NCBI GenBank assembly: GCA_041394945.1
Contig: JAWKHH010000003.1
Location: 1,302,001 to 1,366,000, forward strand
Origin: Bryobacteraceae bacterium
GTDB lineage: Bacteria; Acidobacteriota; Terriglobia; Bryobacterales; Bryobacteraceae
Length of the DNA stretch: 64,000 nucleotides
Direction of reading: 5' to 3'
Below the pieces are notes generated by a model that ran no database searches, was not told the DNA's origin, and saw nothing but the letters and a program-made list of their open reading frames with translations. Numbering within the stretch: position 1 is the first letter of the stretch; every line of letters begins with the position of its first letter. Of the stretch, positions 1-8,425 are shown one piece after another. A program made the translations under genes and the position numbers.

Positions 1-930
1 GTCGAGAAGCCGTGCTCGCACAACGTGTTTGAGTCGCGCCAGATCGTGGCGGCCGCGCGCAAGTACAACCGCATCGTGCAGCAGGGTAGCCAAAGCCGGT
101 CCTCGCCGGCGCTGCAGGAGGCCGTCCAGAAGATGAACGCCGGCGAGTTCGGCGAGATCTACATGGCGCGTGGACTCTGCTTCAAATTCCGCAACACCAT
201 CGGCAAAACGCCGGTTGAGCCGGTGCCGCCCGGCGTCGATTACGACATGTGGACCGGCCCCGCGCCGGTGCGCCCGTTCACCAAGAACCGCTTCCACTAC
301 AACTGGCACTGGTTCTGGGACACCGGCAACGGCGATCTCGGCAACCAAGGCATCCATGAAGTGGACATCGCCCGCTGGGGCCTCAACGTCACCCACCCGA
401 CCAAGGTCAGCGCCATCGGCGGCAAGTACATGTTCGACGACGACCAGGAGACGCCGAACACGCTCAATTGCGCCTACGAGTTCGATGTCGCCGGGAAGAA
501 GAAGCTGATGGAGTTTGAGGTGCGCCACTGGTACAGTCACCACGAAGGCGGCATCGGCGGCGAAAAGGCCGGCAACACCATCGGCAACACTTTCTACGGC
601 TCCAAGGGCTACGTCGTCATCGACGGGTACACGAAGTACACCAGCTACATGGGCAAGGAAGGCGCGCCGGGACCATCGGCTTCGGCGCGTGAGCATCACT
701 TCGAGAACTTCATTTCGGCCGTGAAGAGCCGCAAGCGCGAGGACCTCAACGCCGAGATCGAAGAAGGCGCGATGTCGTGCGTGCTGGTGCACCTGGCCAA
801 CGTCTCGTATCGGGTCGGCCGGACGCTGAACTGGGACGCGAAGACGTGGTCGGTGAAGGGTGACGCGGAAGCGAACAAGTTGCTGACGCGGAACTACCGC
901 GCGCCGTATGTCGTGCCTGAGAAGGTGTGA
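1..930 (+). CDS. Gfo/Idh/MocA family oxidoreductase (5' truncated by window)
   Basis: The reading frame is open from base 1, so the true start lies outside the window. The first visible residues (VEKP) are the EKP motif that closes the NAD(P)-binding Rossmann half in this family. The rest is the C-terminal alpha/beta substrate domain, with the GNGDLGNQGIHEVDIARW segment typical of the acidobacterial/planctomycete subgroup. Members oxidise or reduce sugars, inositols and related polyols using NAD(P); the substrate cannot be read from sequence. The gene converges on the FAD oxidoreductase at 976-2370 with a hairpin in the 45-bp gap. The GTG at 25 is internal to the conserved fold and is not a start. 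Confidence 0.9.
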   Translation, partial: VEKPCSHNVFESRQIVAAARKYNRIVQQGSQSRSSPALQEAVQKMNAGEFGEIYMARGLCFKFRNTIGKTPVEPVPPGVDYDMWTGPAPVRPFTKNRFHYNWHWFWDTGNGDLGNQGIHEVDIARWGLNVTHPTKVSAIGGKYMFDDDQETPNTLNCAYEFDVAGKKKLMEFEVRHWYSHHEGGIGGEKAGNTIGNTFYGSKGYVVIDGYTKYTSYMGKEGAPGPSASAREHHFENFISAVKSRKREDLNAEIEEGAMSCVLVHLANVSYRVGRTLNWDAKTWSVKGDAEANKLLTRNYRAPYVVPEKV

Positions 931-943
931 GCCCTGGCAGCGA

Positions 944-968
944 GCGGCGCGGCTTCTCATCGCGCCGC
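944..968. terminator. hairpin between convergent genes (candidate bidirectional terminator)
   Basis: Arms GCGGCGCG (944-951) and CGCGCCGC (961-968) form a perfect 8-bp GC stem around a 9-nt loop. It lies exactly between the stop codons of two convergent genes. Neither side has a T-run, so intrinsic termination is only a suggestion. Confidence 0.4.
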
Positions 969-975
969 ATCCGGC

Positions 976-2370
976 TCACCACCCGATCCGCGTTGCTGCC
1001 CACGCCTCCAGCTCGGGCTGCGCGGCCGCTGCCGCGGCCGCGGCAGCAGTCCCCGGAACCCGCTGTCTTGCTGCTTTCCAGAACATCGACGGCCGGAACA
1101 GCGACTCCGGCCGGCGGACCATGTGGAATACCTCGAGCAGCGTCCGCCGCACTTCCGGGTCTGCGCATGAGCGCGCGATGACACGATCCAGGTAGCGGTG
1201 CATGAGCTTCGCCGCCGCACCGGCCGGGTCGCCGGTGACGCCGGGATAGCGATAGTCCTCGCTGGTGGCGAGCGTCCAGGCGGGCTCCGCCGCTTTCGCC
1301 AGCGACTTTTGAAACCCGGCGAACGAGCCCCGCGCGCAACAGGCTTCGAGCAACTCCGCGCCGATGCCGGCCATGGTCATGCCCTGCCCGTACACCGGAT
1401 TGAACGAGCACACCGCGTCTCCCATCACCGCCAGCCCTTCGGGCATCCGCACACGCTCGTAGTGGACCCAACGATTGCCCTGGGAACGCGCCCCGTGGAT
1501 CGGCCCCAGCGGCAGCGCGGTCCGGATCAGATTGTAGATCTCGGGGTTCGGCAGGGAACGCGCGAAGTCCATGAAATGATCCTCGCGGACAGGCGGGTAG
1601 TCGGCGCCGCCGCCGCCGAGCGTCACCATCCATCGGTCGCCCTCGATCGGAAACGCCAGCCCCAGCCGGTTGACATGCGGCGGAGCGGCTTGCGAGTAGG
1701 CGGCGCGCCATGCCGCGTGCTGTGACGGCATCCGGCGATAGAGGCGGCTCGCGTAGCCGAAATGCCCGTCGACGGCTGTGGCCTTGGGAATCTCGAGCCC
1801 CATGCCGGCGAGCCACTCCGGCGTGTGCGACCCGCGGCCCGAAGCGTCGACGATCAGGGAAGCAGCGATGCACTCGGCTCCGGATCCGCCGCGCCGGCGA
1901 ATCGTCACGCCGTCAACGCCCCTGCCCCCTGAGCGCACCAGCCCGGTGACGTCCGTCGATTCGACGATCTCGACATTCGCGAGGGACCGGACGCGCCGCT
2001 GAACGATCCAGTCAATGGCCGGCCGGCTGATGGCGGCGAACGGGACCCGGCTGCGGAACCGGGGCGAAAGACCGCCGGGGGTCAGCCAATGGAAGTCGTC
2101 GGCGGAATCGAGCATGAGCCCGCCCATCGATTCGACCTCGGCGGCGAACCCGGGAAACAGGCTTTCGAGGATGCGCAGGCCCCGGAGCAGGATCACGTGG
2201 ACGTGGCGCGCCTGCGGAACGCCATTGCGGGGCGCGGGTTGGGACGGGTAACGGTCGCGCTCGATGAGCGTGACTTTCGCGCAGTGCCGCGATAGCACCC
2301 GGGCCGCCAGCAGGCCGGCGAGGCTGCCCCCCAGGACGACAGCGTTCGGTTCGTTCCTTTGATTTTCCAT
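976..2370 (-). CDS. FAD-dependent oxidoreductase (monooxygenase/geranylgeranyl-reductase-like)
   Basis: The protein has 464 residues. The N-terminus is a dinucleotide-binding fold (VVLGGSLAGLLAARV, about residues 11-25, ending in an acidic ...LIERD). A second FAD motif, GDAVCSFNPVYGQGM, lies near residue 290, as in FAD monooxygenases and prenyl reductases. The WxWxIP signature of flavin halogenases is absent. An upstream frame extension exists, but the ATG at 2370 puts the Rossmann motif close to the N-terminus as usual. An alanine run sits near the C-terminus. The gene is divergent from the ECF sigma gene at 2509 with 138 bp between them. The substrate is unknown; a cytosolic flavin hydroxylase or reductase is the safe reading. 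Confidence 0.8.
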   Translation of the reverse strand: MENQRNEPNAVVLGGSLAGLLAARVLSRHCAKVTLIERDRYPSQPAPRNGVPQARHVHVILLRGLRILESLFPGFAAEVESMGGLMLDSADDFHWLTPGGLSPRFRSRVPFAAISRPAIDWIVQRRVRSLANVEIVESTDVTGLVRSGGRGVDGVTIRRRGGSGAECIAASLIVDASGRGSHTPEWLAGMGLEIPKATAVDGHFGYASRLYRRMPSQHAAWRAAYSQAAPPHVNRLGLAFPIEGDRWMVTLGGGGADYPPVREDHFMDFARSLPNPEIYNLIRTALPLGPIHGARSQGNRWVHYERVRMPEGLAVMGDAVCSFNPVYGQGMTMAGIGAELLEACCARGSFAGFQKSLAKAAEPAWTLATSEDYRYPGVTGDPAGAAAKLMHRYLDRVIARSCADPEVRRTLLEVFHMVRRPESLFRPSMFWKAARQRVPGTAAAAAAAAAQPELEAWAATRIGW

Positions 2371-2508
2371 ACGCCCAAGATACGGAGGAAACGGCCAATC
2401 AGTCGTTCGGAAAAAGTAAAAGAGTCGTGAGAATCCCCTGAGTGGGGGCGCGCAAAGAAATTTGCAGCCGGGACGCGGGATGATCCGTAGTAGAGGACAG
2501 AAGGCGAG

Positions 2509-3081
2509 ATGGAGCGCGATTTCGGCGAGATCGTCAGAGAGCACCAGTCAATGGTGTACAGCATCGCGTTGCGGTTTGTCCGGAATCCGGAAGCGGCCGA
2601 AGAAATGGCCCAGGAGGTGTTTCTGCACCTCTACCGGAACCTGGCTAACATCGAAAGCGATATACACCTGACGCAGTGGCTGCGGCGCGTGGCGGTGCAC
2701 CGGGCGATCGACGAAACCCGGCGCAGGAAGGTGCGTCCGCGAGTGGGCCTGGAAGACGCGCCGGAACCCTCGAGCCCGGCCGAAGAGAGCGACCCCCTGC
2801 TATCGGGGATTCTGGACCGGCTGGTGAGGTCCCTGCCGGAACGGTCCCGGGCCATCGTCGTGATGCGGTACCAGGAGGACCTGGACCCCACCGAGATCGC
2901 CAGAACGCTCAACATGCCGGTGGGCACGGTGAAGAGCCACCTCCACCGGACTCTCGGCCTGCTCCGGGAGAAGCTGGCCGGCACGGGGCGGGGCGCCATC
3001 AAGGCAGGTAAGAGTTCATCGCCCCAGCTCCGTTGTGCCAGCGAAGACCTGGGAGGCGCGATGAAAGGAGTTTGCGAGTGA
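2509..3081 (+). CDS. ECF-type RNA polymerase sigma factor (cassette 1)
   Basis: This 190-residue protein has the two-domain ECF layout. Sigma-2 covers about residues 8-75 (EHQSMVYSIALRF, with AEEMAQEVFLHLY as the core-binding and -10 recognition part). Sigma-4 covers about 105-160, with helix-turn-helix DPTEIARTLNMPVGTVKSHL. The C-terminal tail of about 30 residues is not conserved. The ATG at 2509 gives the usual short N-terminus. The stop overlaps the GTG of the next gene (GTGA), so the cassette sigma, membrane protein, DUF4252 protein, DUF4252-like protein is translationally coupled. Its job is inferred to be redirecting RNA polymerase under an envelope or stationary-phase cue sensed by the partner at 3078. 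Confidence 0.92.
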   Translation: MERDFGEIVREHQSMVYSIALRFVRNPEAAEEMAQEVFLHLYRNLANIESDIHLTQWLRRVAVHRAIDETRRRKVRPRVGLEDAPEPSSPAEESDPLLSGILDRLVRSLPERSRAIVVMRYQEDLDPTEIARTLNMPVGTVKSHLHRTLGLLREKLAGTGRGAIKAGKSSSPQLRCASEDLGGAMKGVCE

Positions 3082-3398
3082 ACGGGCAGTACGACGATTT
3101 GGAACGCGAGCTTCGCGAGGTTCTGCGGCGGCGCGACCCATCGCCCGATTTCGCGGCACGGGTGGTGGCGGCGGCTGAGGCGGAGCGACGGCGCCGGGTG
3201 GTCCTATTCCCGGTCCGGTATTGGATGGCCGCGGCCGCGGCCGTGTTGACGGTAGTAGGCGGGCTCGGCCTGCGGGAGTACCAGCAGGGCCTCGAAGCCA
3301 AGCGGCAGCTCCTCATGGCGCTGACCATCACCTCGGAGAAGCTGAACGCGGCAAGCGACAAGATTGAAGAAGTGCAACGGAGAAGTCATCATGAGTAG
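3078..3398 (+). CDS. small single-pass membrane protein, probable anti-sigma partner
   Basis: The gene starts with GTG at 3078, overlapping the sigma factor stop as GTGA. A strong AAAGGAG precedes it at 3064-3070, which is why this start was preferred over a longer frame from 3033. The 106-residue product has an acidic/basic cytosolic part (residues 1-45), one membrane segment (about 49-68, WMAAAAAVLTVVGGLGL) and a short outer helix. No zinc-finger HxxxCxxC motif is visible. The anti-sigma role rests on gene order, size and topology, not on a recognised domain. Its last codons overlap the start of the DUF4252 gene by 8 bp, which supports coupled translation. Confidence 0.75.
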   Translation: MNGQYDDLERELREVLRRRDPSPDFAARVVAAAEAERRRRVVLFPVRYWMAAAAAVLTVVGGLGLREYQQGLEAKRQLLMALTITSEKLNAASDKIEEVQRRSHHE

Positions 3399-3936
3399 AC
3401 TGAAATACTTGCTGGTATGCGCGAGCCTCGGTGTGGCCGCGGCGCAGCCGATCCACGAAATGGTTCCCTTTCAGACGCTGGCGCCGAAGGCGTCGCAATC
3501 GGTGGAGGTGAACCTTGACGGCAACCTGCTCAACATGGCGCGAAGGTTCCTTTCGGATTCGCGGCCGGATGAGGCGCAGGCCAAGAAGCTGCTCGGCAAC
3601 GTGAAAGGCATCTACGTCCGGGTGCTCGAGTTCGACAAGCCGGGCGAGTACTCGAAAACCGACGTCGACAACATCATGAGCAAGGTCCGCGGCGCGGGCT
3701 GGCAGCGTGTGGTGGACGTGAAGGAGAAGAACGGCGAGAACACCGGTGTGTTCCTCAAGTCCGCCGGCGAAGAGATCGAAGGGATCGTCGTGGTGGCGGC
3801 GGAGCCGAAGGAGCTCACCATCGTCAATATCGTCGGCAGCATCCAGCCGGAGCAGTTGCGCGAGTTGGGCGGGCGGTTCGGGATTCCGGAGATGAAGTTC
3901 GAGAACCGCGGATCTTCGAAGAAGAAGGACGATTAG
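3391..3936 (+). CDS. DUF4252 domain-containing secreted protein
   Basis: The ATG at 3391 follows GGAG (3379-3382) at good spacing and overlaps the upstream stop; a start at 3364 would add nine residues before the signal peptide. The 181-residue product begins with a Sec signal (MSRLKYLLVCASLGVAAAQ, cleavage near residue 19). A compact alpha/beta domain follows, with the DUF4252 features GNVKGIYVRVLEF and EEIEGIVVVAAEPKELTIVNIVGSI. The C-terminus is lysine/aspartate rich. DUF4252 proteins have no established biochemical function. Position behind an ECF sigma and its likely anti-sigma suggests it is an output, or part of the sensing path, of that regulator. Confidence 0.82.
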   Translation: MSRLKYLLVCASLGVAAAQPIHEMVPFQTLAPKASQSVEVNLDGNLLNMARRFLSDSRPDEAQAKKLLGNVKGIYVRVLEFDKPGEYSKTDVDNIMSKVRGAGWQRVVDVKEKNGENTGVFLKSAGEEIEGIVVVAAEPKELTIVNIVGSIQPEQLRELGGRFGIPEMKFENRGSSKKKDD

Positions 3937-3938
3937 CC

Positions 3939-4403
3939 ATGCGGCCACAACTGCTTACTTGCGCGCTCCTGATGCCGCTGACGCTGGCGGCGAGCGATTG
4001 GGACTTCGACGATGCGGTTGGCGAGTTCGAACGGCACTACCAGACGCGGCGCGTCAGCATTCCGTTCGTCGGCCTGGCCGACTTCGCGGCGTCGCTGGTG
4101 GGCGCGCCGTTCGGCGTGCGGGACTTGAAAGTGGCGATGTTCGAGCATGTGAACACGGACGGGCGCGAGCCGTTCGCCGATCGCGTCCCGGCCGGGTGGC
4201 GGCCCATCGTGCGAGTGCGGGAGCGCAACGGGGAATCGGTTGCGATCTTCGGCCGCGACGAGGAGTCGTGGATCCGGATGCTGGTGATGACAGTGGAGCG
4301 GAGCGGCGGCGACGCGACGATGGTGCAGTTCCGGCTGCGGCCCACCGAGTTCATGCGGTTCGTGGCGTCGAAGGCGCGGCGGCACGCCGAGCAAAGCGAG
4401 TAG
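3939..4403 (+). CDS. secreted protein, divergent DUF4252-like paralogue
   Basis: The ATG lies two bases after the upstream stop, so the gene is the fourth member of the sigma cassette. The 154-residue product has a short signal peptide (MRPQLLTCALLMPLTLAAS). The rest parallels the preceding protein in layout: a VRDLKVAMFEHV strand, the segment WRPIVRVRERNGESVAIFGRDEESWIRMLVMTVE, and a basic C-terminus. This points to a diverged duplicate, although direct identity is low by eye. Function is unknown. A short GC hairpin (GCGTCC/GGACGC, 4409-4435) follows without a T-run and may end the operon. Confidence 0.75.
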   Translation: MRPQLLTCALLMPLTLAASDWDFDDAVGEFERHYQTRRVSIPFVGLADFAASLVGAPFGVRDLKVAMFEHVNTDGREPFADRVPAGWRPIVRVRERNGESVAIFGRDEESWIRMLVMTVERSGGDATMVQFRLRPTEFMRFVASKARRHAEQSE

Positions 4404-4458
4404 CAACCGCGTCCACGGGCGGCGTCCACGGACGCTATTCAACGTGCGGGCAGAGGCA

Positions 4459-4464
4459 TATAAT
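4459..4464 (+). promoter_or_regulatory. candidate -10 element for the Gfo/Idh/MocA gene at 4486
   Basis: A perfect TATAAT lies 22 bp upstream of the ATG at 4486. The -35 region is poor: TATTCA at 17-bp spacing or TTCAAC at 15. It would give the oxidoreductase its own promoter, independent of the sigma cassette. Confidence 0.45.
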
Positions 4465-4485
4465 AAGGGCCGAAAGGAGCCTCGC

Positions 4486-5661
4486 ATGCCTCTGAACCGC
4501 CGCGATCTCATCGCCAGAGCCGTTGCCGCCGCCCCCGCCTTCATACCTGCTTCCGCTTTCGGCGCCAACGATCGGATTTCCTACGCACTCGTCGCTTCCG
4601 GCGGCCGCGGCCGCTATCTCAATCGGATCTTCACCAAAATGGGCGCCGCCTGCACCGCCGTGTGCGACGTCTACCAGCCCCATATCGATCTCGCGCTCAA
4701 AGATACTCCCGGCGCCCGGACCTACGGCGACTATCACGAACTGCTCGACAAGGAGCGGAGCATCGACGCCGTGGTGATCGCCTCTCCCGACCATCATCAC
4801 TTCCCGATGCTCGCCGCGGCCCTCGCCGCGAAGAAGGACGTGTATCTCGAGAAGCCCCTTTCGAAGTCTCTCGAGCAAAGCGTCCAAATGATCGAAACCG
4901 TCCGCAAGAGCAAGCAGGTGGTGCAGCTCGGCATGCAGCGCCGCAGCGCTCCGGCCATTCACAAAGCCAAGGAACTCGTCGACAGCGGCATTCTCGGACG
5001 CATCACGCTGGTGAAGCCGCAATGGCATTGGAACATCGCCGCGCCGCTCGACAACTCGCCGCTGCCCGGCAAGCTCGATTGGACCCGGTTTCTCGGCTCG
5101 GCGCCCAAGCGCGCCCTGGAGCCGATGCGCTTCCGCAAGTGGCGCTACTTCTGGGATTACGCCGGCGGCAACATGACCGACCAAGGCACGCACCTGATGG
5201 ACGTCGTACAGTGGTTCACCGAATCGGGGCCGCCGCTCTCGGCCGTCTGCCAGGGCTACGTCGCGAAGATGGAAGGCGCCGAGCATCCCGATGTCTTCAG
5301 CGCGGTGTTCGAGTTCCCGAAGTTCATGGCCACCTGGACGCTCGACTATTCGAACTCCTACGACAACGGCTGGTCCATCACGTTCATGGGCGACCGCGGG
5401 ACGATGATCCTCAATGACGCGGGCTATCGCGTGTGGGCCGAGCCATGGAAATCCAACCAGACACCGACCCACGAGGAACAAGCGCCGGTTCCGATGGAGA
5501 CGCACGTCCAGAATTTCTTCGACTGCCTCCAGAGCCGGAAGGACCCCAACTGCACGGTGGAGATTGCAGCCAACGCCGTCGCCGGTCCGCACCTGGCGAA
5601 CCTGGCGATGGTCCAGGGCCGCAAGGTGAAACTCGAAGCGGGAACGTTCCGCACCTCGTAG
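4486..5661 (+). CDS. Tat-exported Gfo/Idh/MocA family oxidoreductase
   Basis: The ATG at 4486 was chosen because AAAGGAG precedes it at 4473-4479 and because it begins a twin-arginine-type leader (NRRDLIARAVAAAPAFIPA, then AFGAN). The 391-residue protein has the Rossmann half (YALVASGGRGRYL, a G-rich turn variant; D in AVCDVYQ; VIASPDHHHFPM; LEKPLSKSLEQSV near residue 125). The C-terminal domain carries GGNMTDQGTHLMDVVQWF. The family acts on sugars and polyols with NAD(P). A Tat leader implies cofactor loading before export and a periplasmic site, as in other exported members from acidobacteria and planctomycetes. The actual substrate is unknown. Confidence 0.9.
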   Translation: MPLNRRDLIARAVAAAPAFIPASAFGANDRISYALVASGGRGRYLNRIFTKMGAACTAVCDVYQPHIDLALKDTPGARTYGDYHELLDKERSIDAVVIASPDHHHFPMLAAALAAKKDVYLEKPLSKSLEQSVQMIETVRKSKQVVQLGMQRRSAPAIHKAKELVDSGILGRITLVKPQWHWNIAAPLDNSPLPGKLDWTRFLGSAPKRALEPMRFRKWRYFWDYAGGNMTDQGTHLMDVVQWFTESGPPLSAVCQGYVAKMEGAEHPDVFSAVFEFPKFMATWTLDYSNSYDNGWSITFMGDRGTMILNDAGYRVWAEPWKSNQTPTHEEQAPVPMETHVQNFFDCLQSRKDPNCTVEIAANAVAGPHLANLAMVQGRKVKLEAGTFRTS

Positions 5662-5674
5662 CGAGGGGCGTCGC

Positions 5675-7027
5675 CTACTTCTTCTTCTCGTCCTTGGCCG
5701 GAGGCGCGGGAGCCTTCACGTCCTTGGCCGCGTTGCGCAGATCCTCGAACGCCTGCTTGTCGATCCGATAGACGGCAGGCTCGCCCTCGCGAACGGCGAA
5801 GAAGTTATCGCCTGCTTGCGAGACGATTACTTTCTCGGATCGCTTCCCGTCGCTCCACGCGGCCGACGCTTCGAACACCGGGCTCCCGCCGCCGGCATCC
5901 GGGAAGGAGGCGGCGGAAAGATCGCGCATCTTGTCGATGAGTGATTGCACGCTGGTGGAATCGAGTTCCTTAGCTCCCTCCTTCCAGTTGTCCTTGTCCT
6001 TGGCGAACGCACGCACTGCGCCGTTGTCCTTCACCTCGACCTTCGAAAGGTCGTTCCAGCCGAAATCGAAGAGCTTCTTCTGGCGGAAGTCGTCGAGAGA
6101 CTTGCTGACGCCGTCGCCTAGATCGGCGGTGATCTTGTGCGCGCCGTCCACGGCCGTACCCTTCGCGTAGTAGGTGGCGTCCTTCGCCTTCCGCACTTCG
6201 AGCGTGTGCGTGCCGGCCGCGTCGGTGACGCGCGCGGTGGCCACGGCCGCGGCGGAGGCGAACTCACGAGCGGTCTTCGCGGCTTCCCCGGCTGCTTCAT
6301 CGCCGAGCCCGGCCGGCGCGTCCATCTTCGCTTCTTTCAGGCGGCGCACCAGGTCGTCGACGGCGGCGCCGTCGGCGCGCATCGGCTTCGGCTTCACGAT
6401 CTGCCACTCGTTCTGCGCGTTCTTCCCAAACTCGACGGTCTTGCCTTTGAGCGTCATCTCGATCCGCGTGACTTTGTCGCCGTCGAAGGTGACGAGGCGC
6501 CGGTCCTGGAGATCGGCGAAGCCCTTGTCGATGCTGGAGCGGTTGTAGCTGGCGATGATGAATATGCGCGGATCGCCGTCGAGCTTGGCGAACACGCCGC
6601 CGCCGGTGGGCGTTTCGTCGCCGAAGAGCAGCTTCACCGGCGGGCCCTCCTTCTTACCCACGGTCACGGTCATGGACGGGTTCACGAGGCCGAAATCAGC
6701 CGGGTTGCCCTTCTCATCCACGAGCCGGTCTGAGGCGAGCGAGTTGAACGTGTTCACCAGCGTGGTGACGGCTTCCTGATCCGCGCGGAATTCCTTGGGC
6801 GCCTTCAGGGACCACTTGCCGTCGGCCCCGCGCTCGAGGACGGTAGTGGCGCCGCCCTTGGCGATCTCCACCTTACTGACTGAGTCCGAGGGGATTTCGA
6901 CGATTTTCGGAGGCGCATCGGGGGCGGGTTTGCCTTCCTTTTCTTTCTCCGCCTTGTTCGAAAACCAGACGCCGATGGAGAGCAATCCCAAGACCGCGGC
7001 GGCGGCCAGAAGTCCACGAAAGTGCAT
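5675..7027 (-). CDS. DUF4340 domain-containing membrane-anchored protein
   Basis: This 450-residue protein has one N-terminal membrane helix (about residues 4-22) followed by a large extracytoplasmic part. Three units share the pattern ...VSKVEIAKGG / VTRIEMTLKGK / LSKVEVKDNG, followed by W(S/Q/K)... and a helix (near residues 48-115, 190-245 and 325-380), the DUF4340 repeat. The C-terminus is proline/lysine rich. The ATG at 7027 has a full AGGAGGT nine bases upstream that runs into the stop of the GldG-like gene. It is the last gene of the leftward ABC operon; DUF4340 proteins routinely follow GldA/GldF/GldG-type sets. It is probably an accessory subunit of the transporter or its surface substrate complex. 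Confidence 0.88.
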   Translation of the reverse strand: MHFRGLLAAAAVLGLLSIGVWFSNKAEKEKEGKPAPDAPPKIVEIPSDSVSKVEIAKGGATTVLERGADGKWSLKAPKEFRADQEAVTTLVNTFNSLASDRLVDEKGNPADFGLVNPSMTVTVGKKEGPPVKLLFGDETPTGGGVFAKLDGDPRIFIIASYNRSSIDKGFADLQDRRLVTFDGDKVTRIEMTLKGKTVEFGKNAQNEWQIVKPKPMRADGAAVDDLVRRLKEAKMDAPAGLGDEAAGEAAKTAREFASAAAVATARVTDAAGTHTLEVRKAKDATYYAKGTAVDGAHKITADLGDGVSKSLDDFRQKKLFDFGWNDLSKVEVKDNGAVRAFAKDKDNWKEGAKELDSTSVQSLIDKMRDLSAASFPDAGGGSPVFEASAAWSDGKRSEKVIVSQAGDNFFAVREGEPAVYRIDKQAFEDLRNAAKDVKAPAPPAKDEKKK

Positions 7028-7036
7028 CGTCGAAAG

Positions 7037-8419
7037 TTACCTCCTCTTCCACCAGACGCTGACGCCCCAGAGCATGAACAGAAGCGGCAGGAAGACGATG
7101 CTTCCGAGGAACAGCATCCGCATCTGGCTGGCGTTGAGCGAGATCCGCCGGTCTTCGGGCTCCTTCGGGCGGATCGAGATGAGGTCCTCGTCGGCCGACA
7201 GCCAGTTCATCATGTTCATCGTGAAGTCGCGATTGCCGCCGAAGCGAAGATAGCTGTTGGCGGCGAACGCCGAAGTTCCGGTGACGACGAAGCGGCCCTG
7301 CGACTTCTCCTTACCCGTATTGTAGGAGCCCGCCGCGGCCAGAACGAAGGAACCTTTGGTTCCCTTGGATGGGTCGATTTCGCGGGCGCTCAATTGAGTT
7401 GTGGCCACGGCGTTGTTCCCGCTCGAGACGAGCTTCTCCACTGAAGTCTTGTCGCCGGACTTCACGTCGAGCGATCGCGTGAGCGGCAGCGCCGACGCCA
7501 CGCCTTTCATCTCGCGGACGATGGCGTGGGTGCCGTATTCGGTGGCAAGAGGCATCTGCGGGCCGAGCCCGAAGATCTGGCCGACGGGGCTCATGTCAAG
7601 CACGAGATCCTTGTTCGGCGTCACGCCCCAGCTGGTGAGAACCTTCGCGAGGGCGTCGTTGGGGTCGGTCTCGTCGGCGGCGAACTTGAACGGCGGATCG
7701 AGCATGATGAGCGCACGCCCGCCGCCTTCGACGAATTTCTGGATGGCGTCGACGGCCGGCTGCGGGTAGTCGCGCTTCGGCCCGGCGACCATGACGATGG
7801 TGCAGTCGGCGGGGATTTCCGCCTTCTCGATGAGAGAGATGGAGCGGGTCTTGTAGTTATTCCGCTCGACGTATTCCTTGAGGTTCGAATAACCGTCGCC
7901 GCCGGAGCCTTCGAGATCACGCTCGCCGAGGCCCTTCACCGCGCATAGAGTCCGTTGGCCGCCTTTCAACGCGCGAATCAGCGCGCCGGTCACTTCCTCT
8001 TCAGTGACGGACTTGGCTTCTTCCTTGCGGCCCATCGCCTTGACGAAGGTGGTGCCGAGGGTGCGGACGCCCTCAGCGCGCGCGACCTGCGGCTGCTTCT
8101 CGGGATCGATGTATTCGATATTGAGCTTGGGAGAAAGGTTGCTGTAGCGATCGAGCAGATCCTTGGCGCCGCCGGCTCCCGCGAAGGCCGAGGTGCGGTC
8201 AAAGTACTGGATGGAGACGTCGTCCTTCAAACCGGAAACGACTTTGATGGTCTGGTCGGAGAGACTGAACCGCTTGTTGGCCGTGGCGTCGTAGCTTTTG
8301 TTGTGGCGGTTGGCCAGGAAGTTCAGCACGCCGAGCATCGCAAGCACGATCGCCGTGTAGAGTACGACGTAGCCGCCGAACTTCGTCTGTTTCGCTTTCA
8401 GGATGTCGGAAAAGGCCAT
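7037..8419 (-). CDS. GldG-like ABC transporter auxiliary protein
   Basis: The 460-residue protein has an N-terminal membrane helix (about residues 15-36, YVVLYTAIVLAMLGVLNFLA), a periplasmic domain and a C-terminal helix (about 430-455, MLFLGSIVFLPLLFMLWGV). The middle contains NKRFSLSDQTIKVVSGLKDDVSIQYF and FVEGGGRALIMLDPPF, typical of the GldG/ABC-auxiliary family (DUF4350-like, PF09822-type). In Bacteroidetes, GldG works with GldA and GldF; the non-gliding homologues have an undefined export role. Six bases separate it from the permease gene, and the order ATPase, permease, GldG, DUF4340 is the standard one. Confidence 0.88.
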   Translation of the reverse strand: MAFSDILKAKQTKFGGYVVLYTAIVLAMLGVLNFLANRHNKSYDATANKRFSLSDQTIKVVSGLKDDVSIQYFDRTSAFAGAGGAKDLLDRYSNLSPKLNIEYIDPEKQPQVARAEGVRTLGTTFVKAMGRKEEAKSVTEEEVTGALIRALKGGQRTLCAVKGLGERDLEGSGGDGYSNLKEYVERNNYKTRSISLIEKAEIPADCTIVMVAGPKRDYPQPAVDAIQKFVEGGGRALIMLDPPFKFAADETDPNDALAKVLTSWGVTPNKDLVLDMSPVGQIFGLGPQMPLATEYGTHAIVREMKGVASALPLTRSLDVKSGDKTSVEKLVSSGNNAVATTQLSAREIDPSKGTKGSFVLAAAGSYNTGKEKSQGRFVVTGTSAFAANSYLRFGGNRDFTMNMMNWLSADEDLISIRPKEPEDRRISLNASQMRMLFLGSIVFLPLLFMLWGVSVWWKRR

Positions 8420-8425
8420 GACCGG

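Noticed and set aside
976..2370. FAD enzyme considered as a flavin-dependent halogenase
   Set aside because: The WxWxIP signature is missing, so only a general FAD oxidoreductase call is supported.
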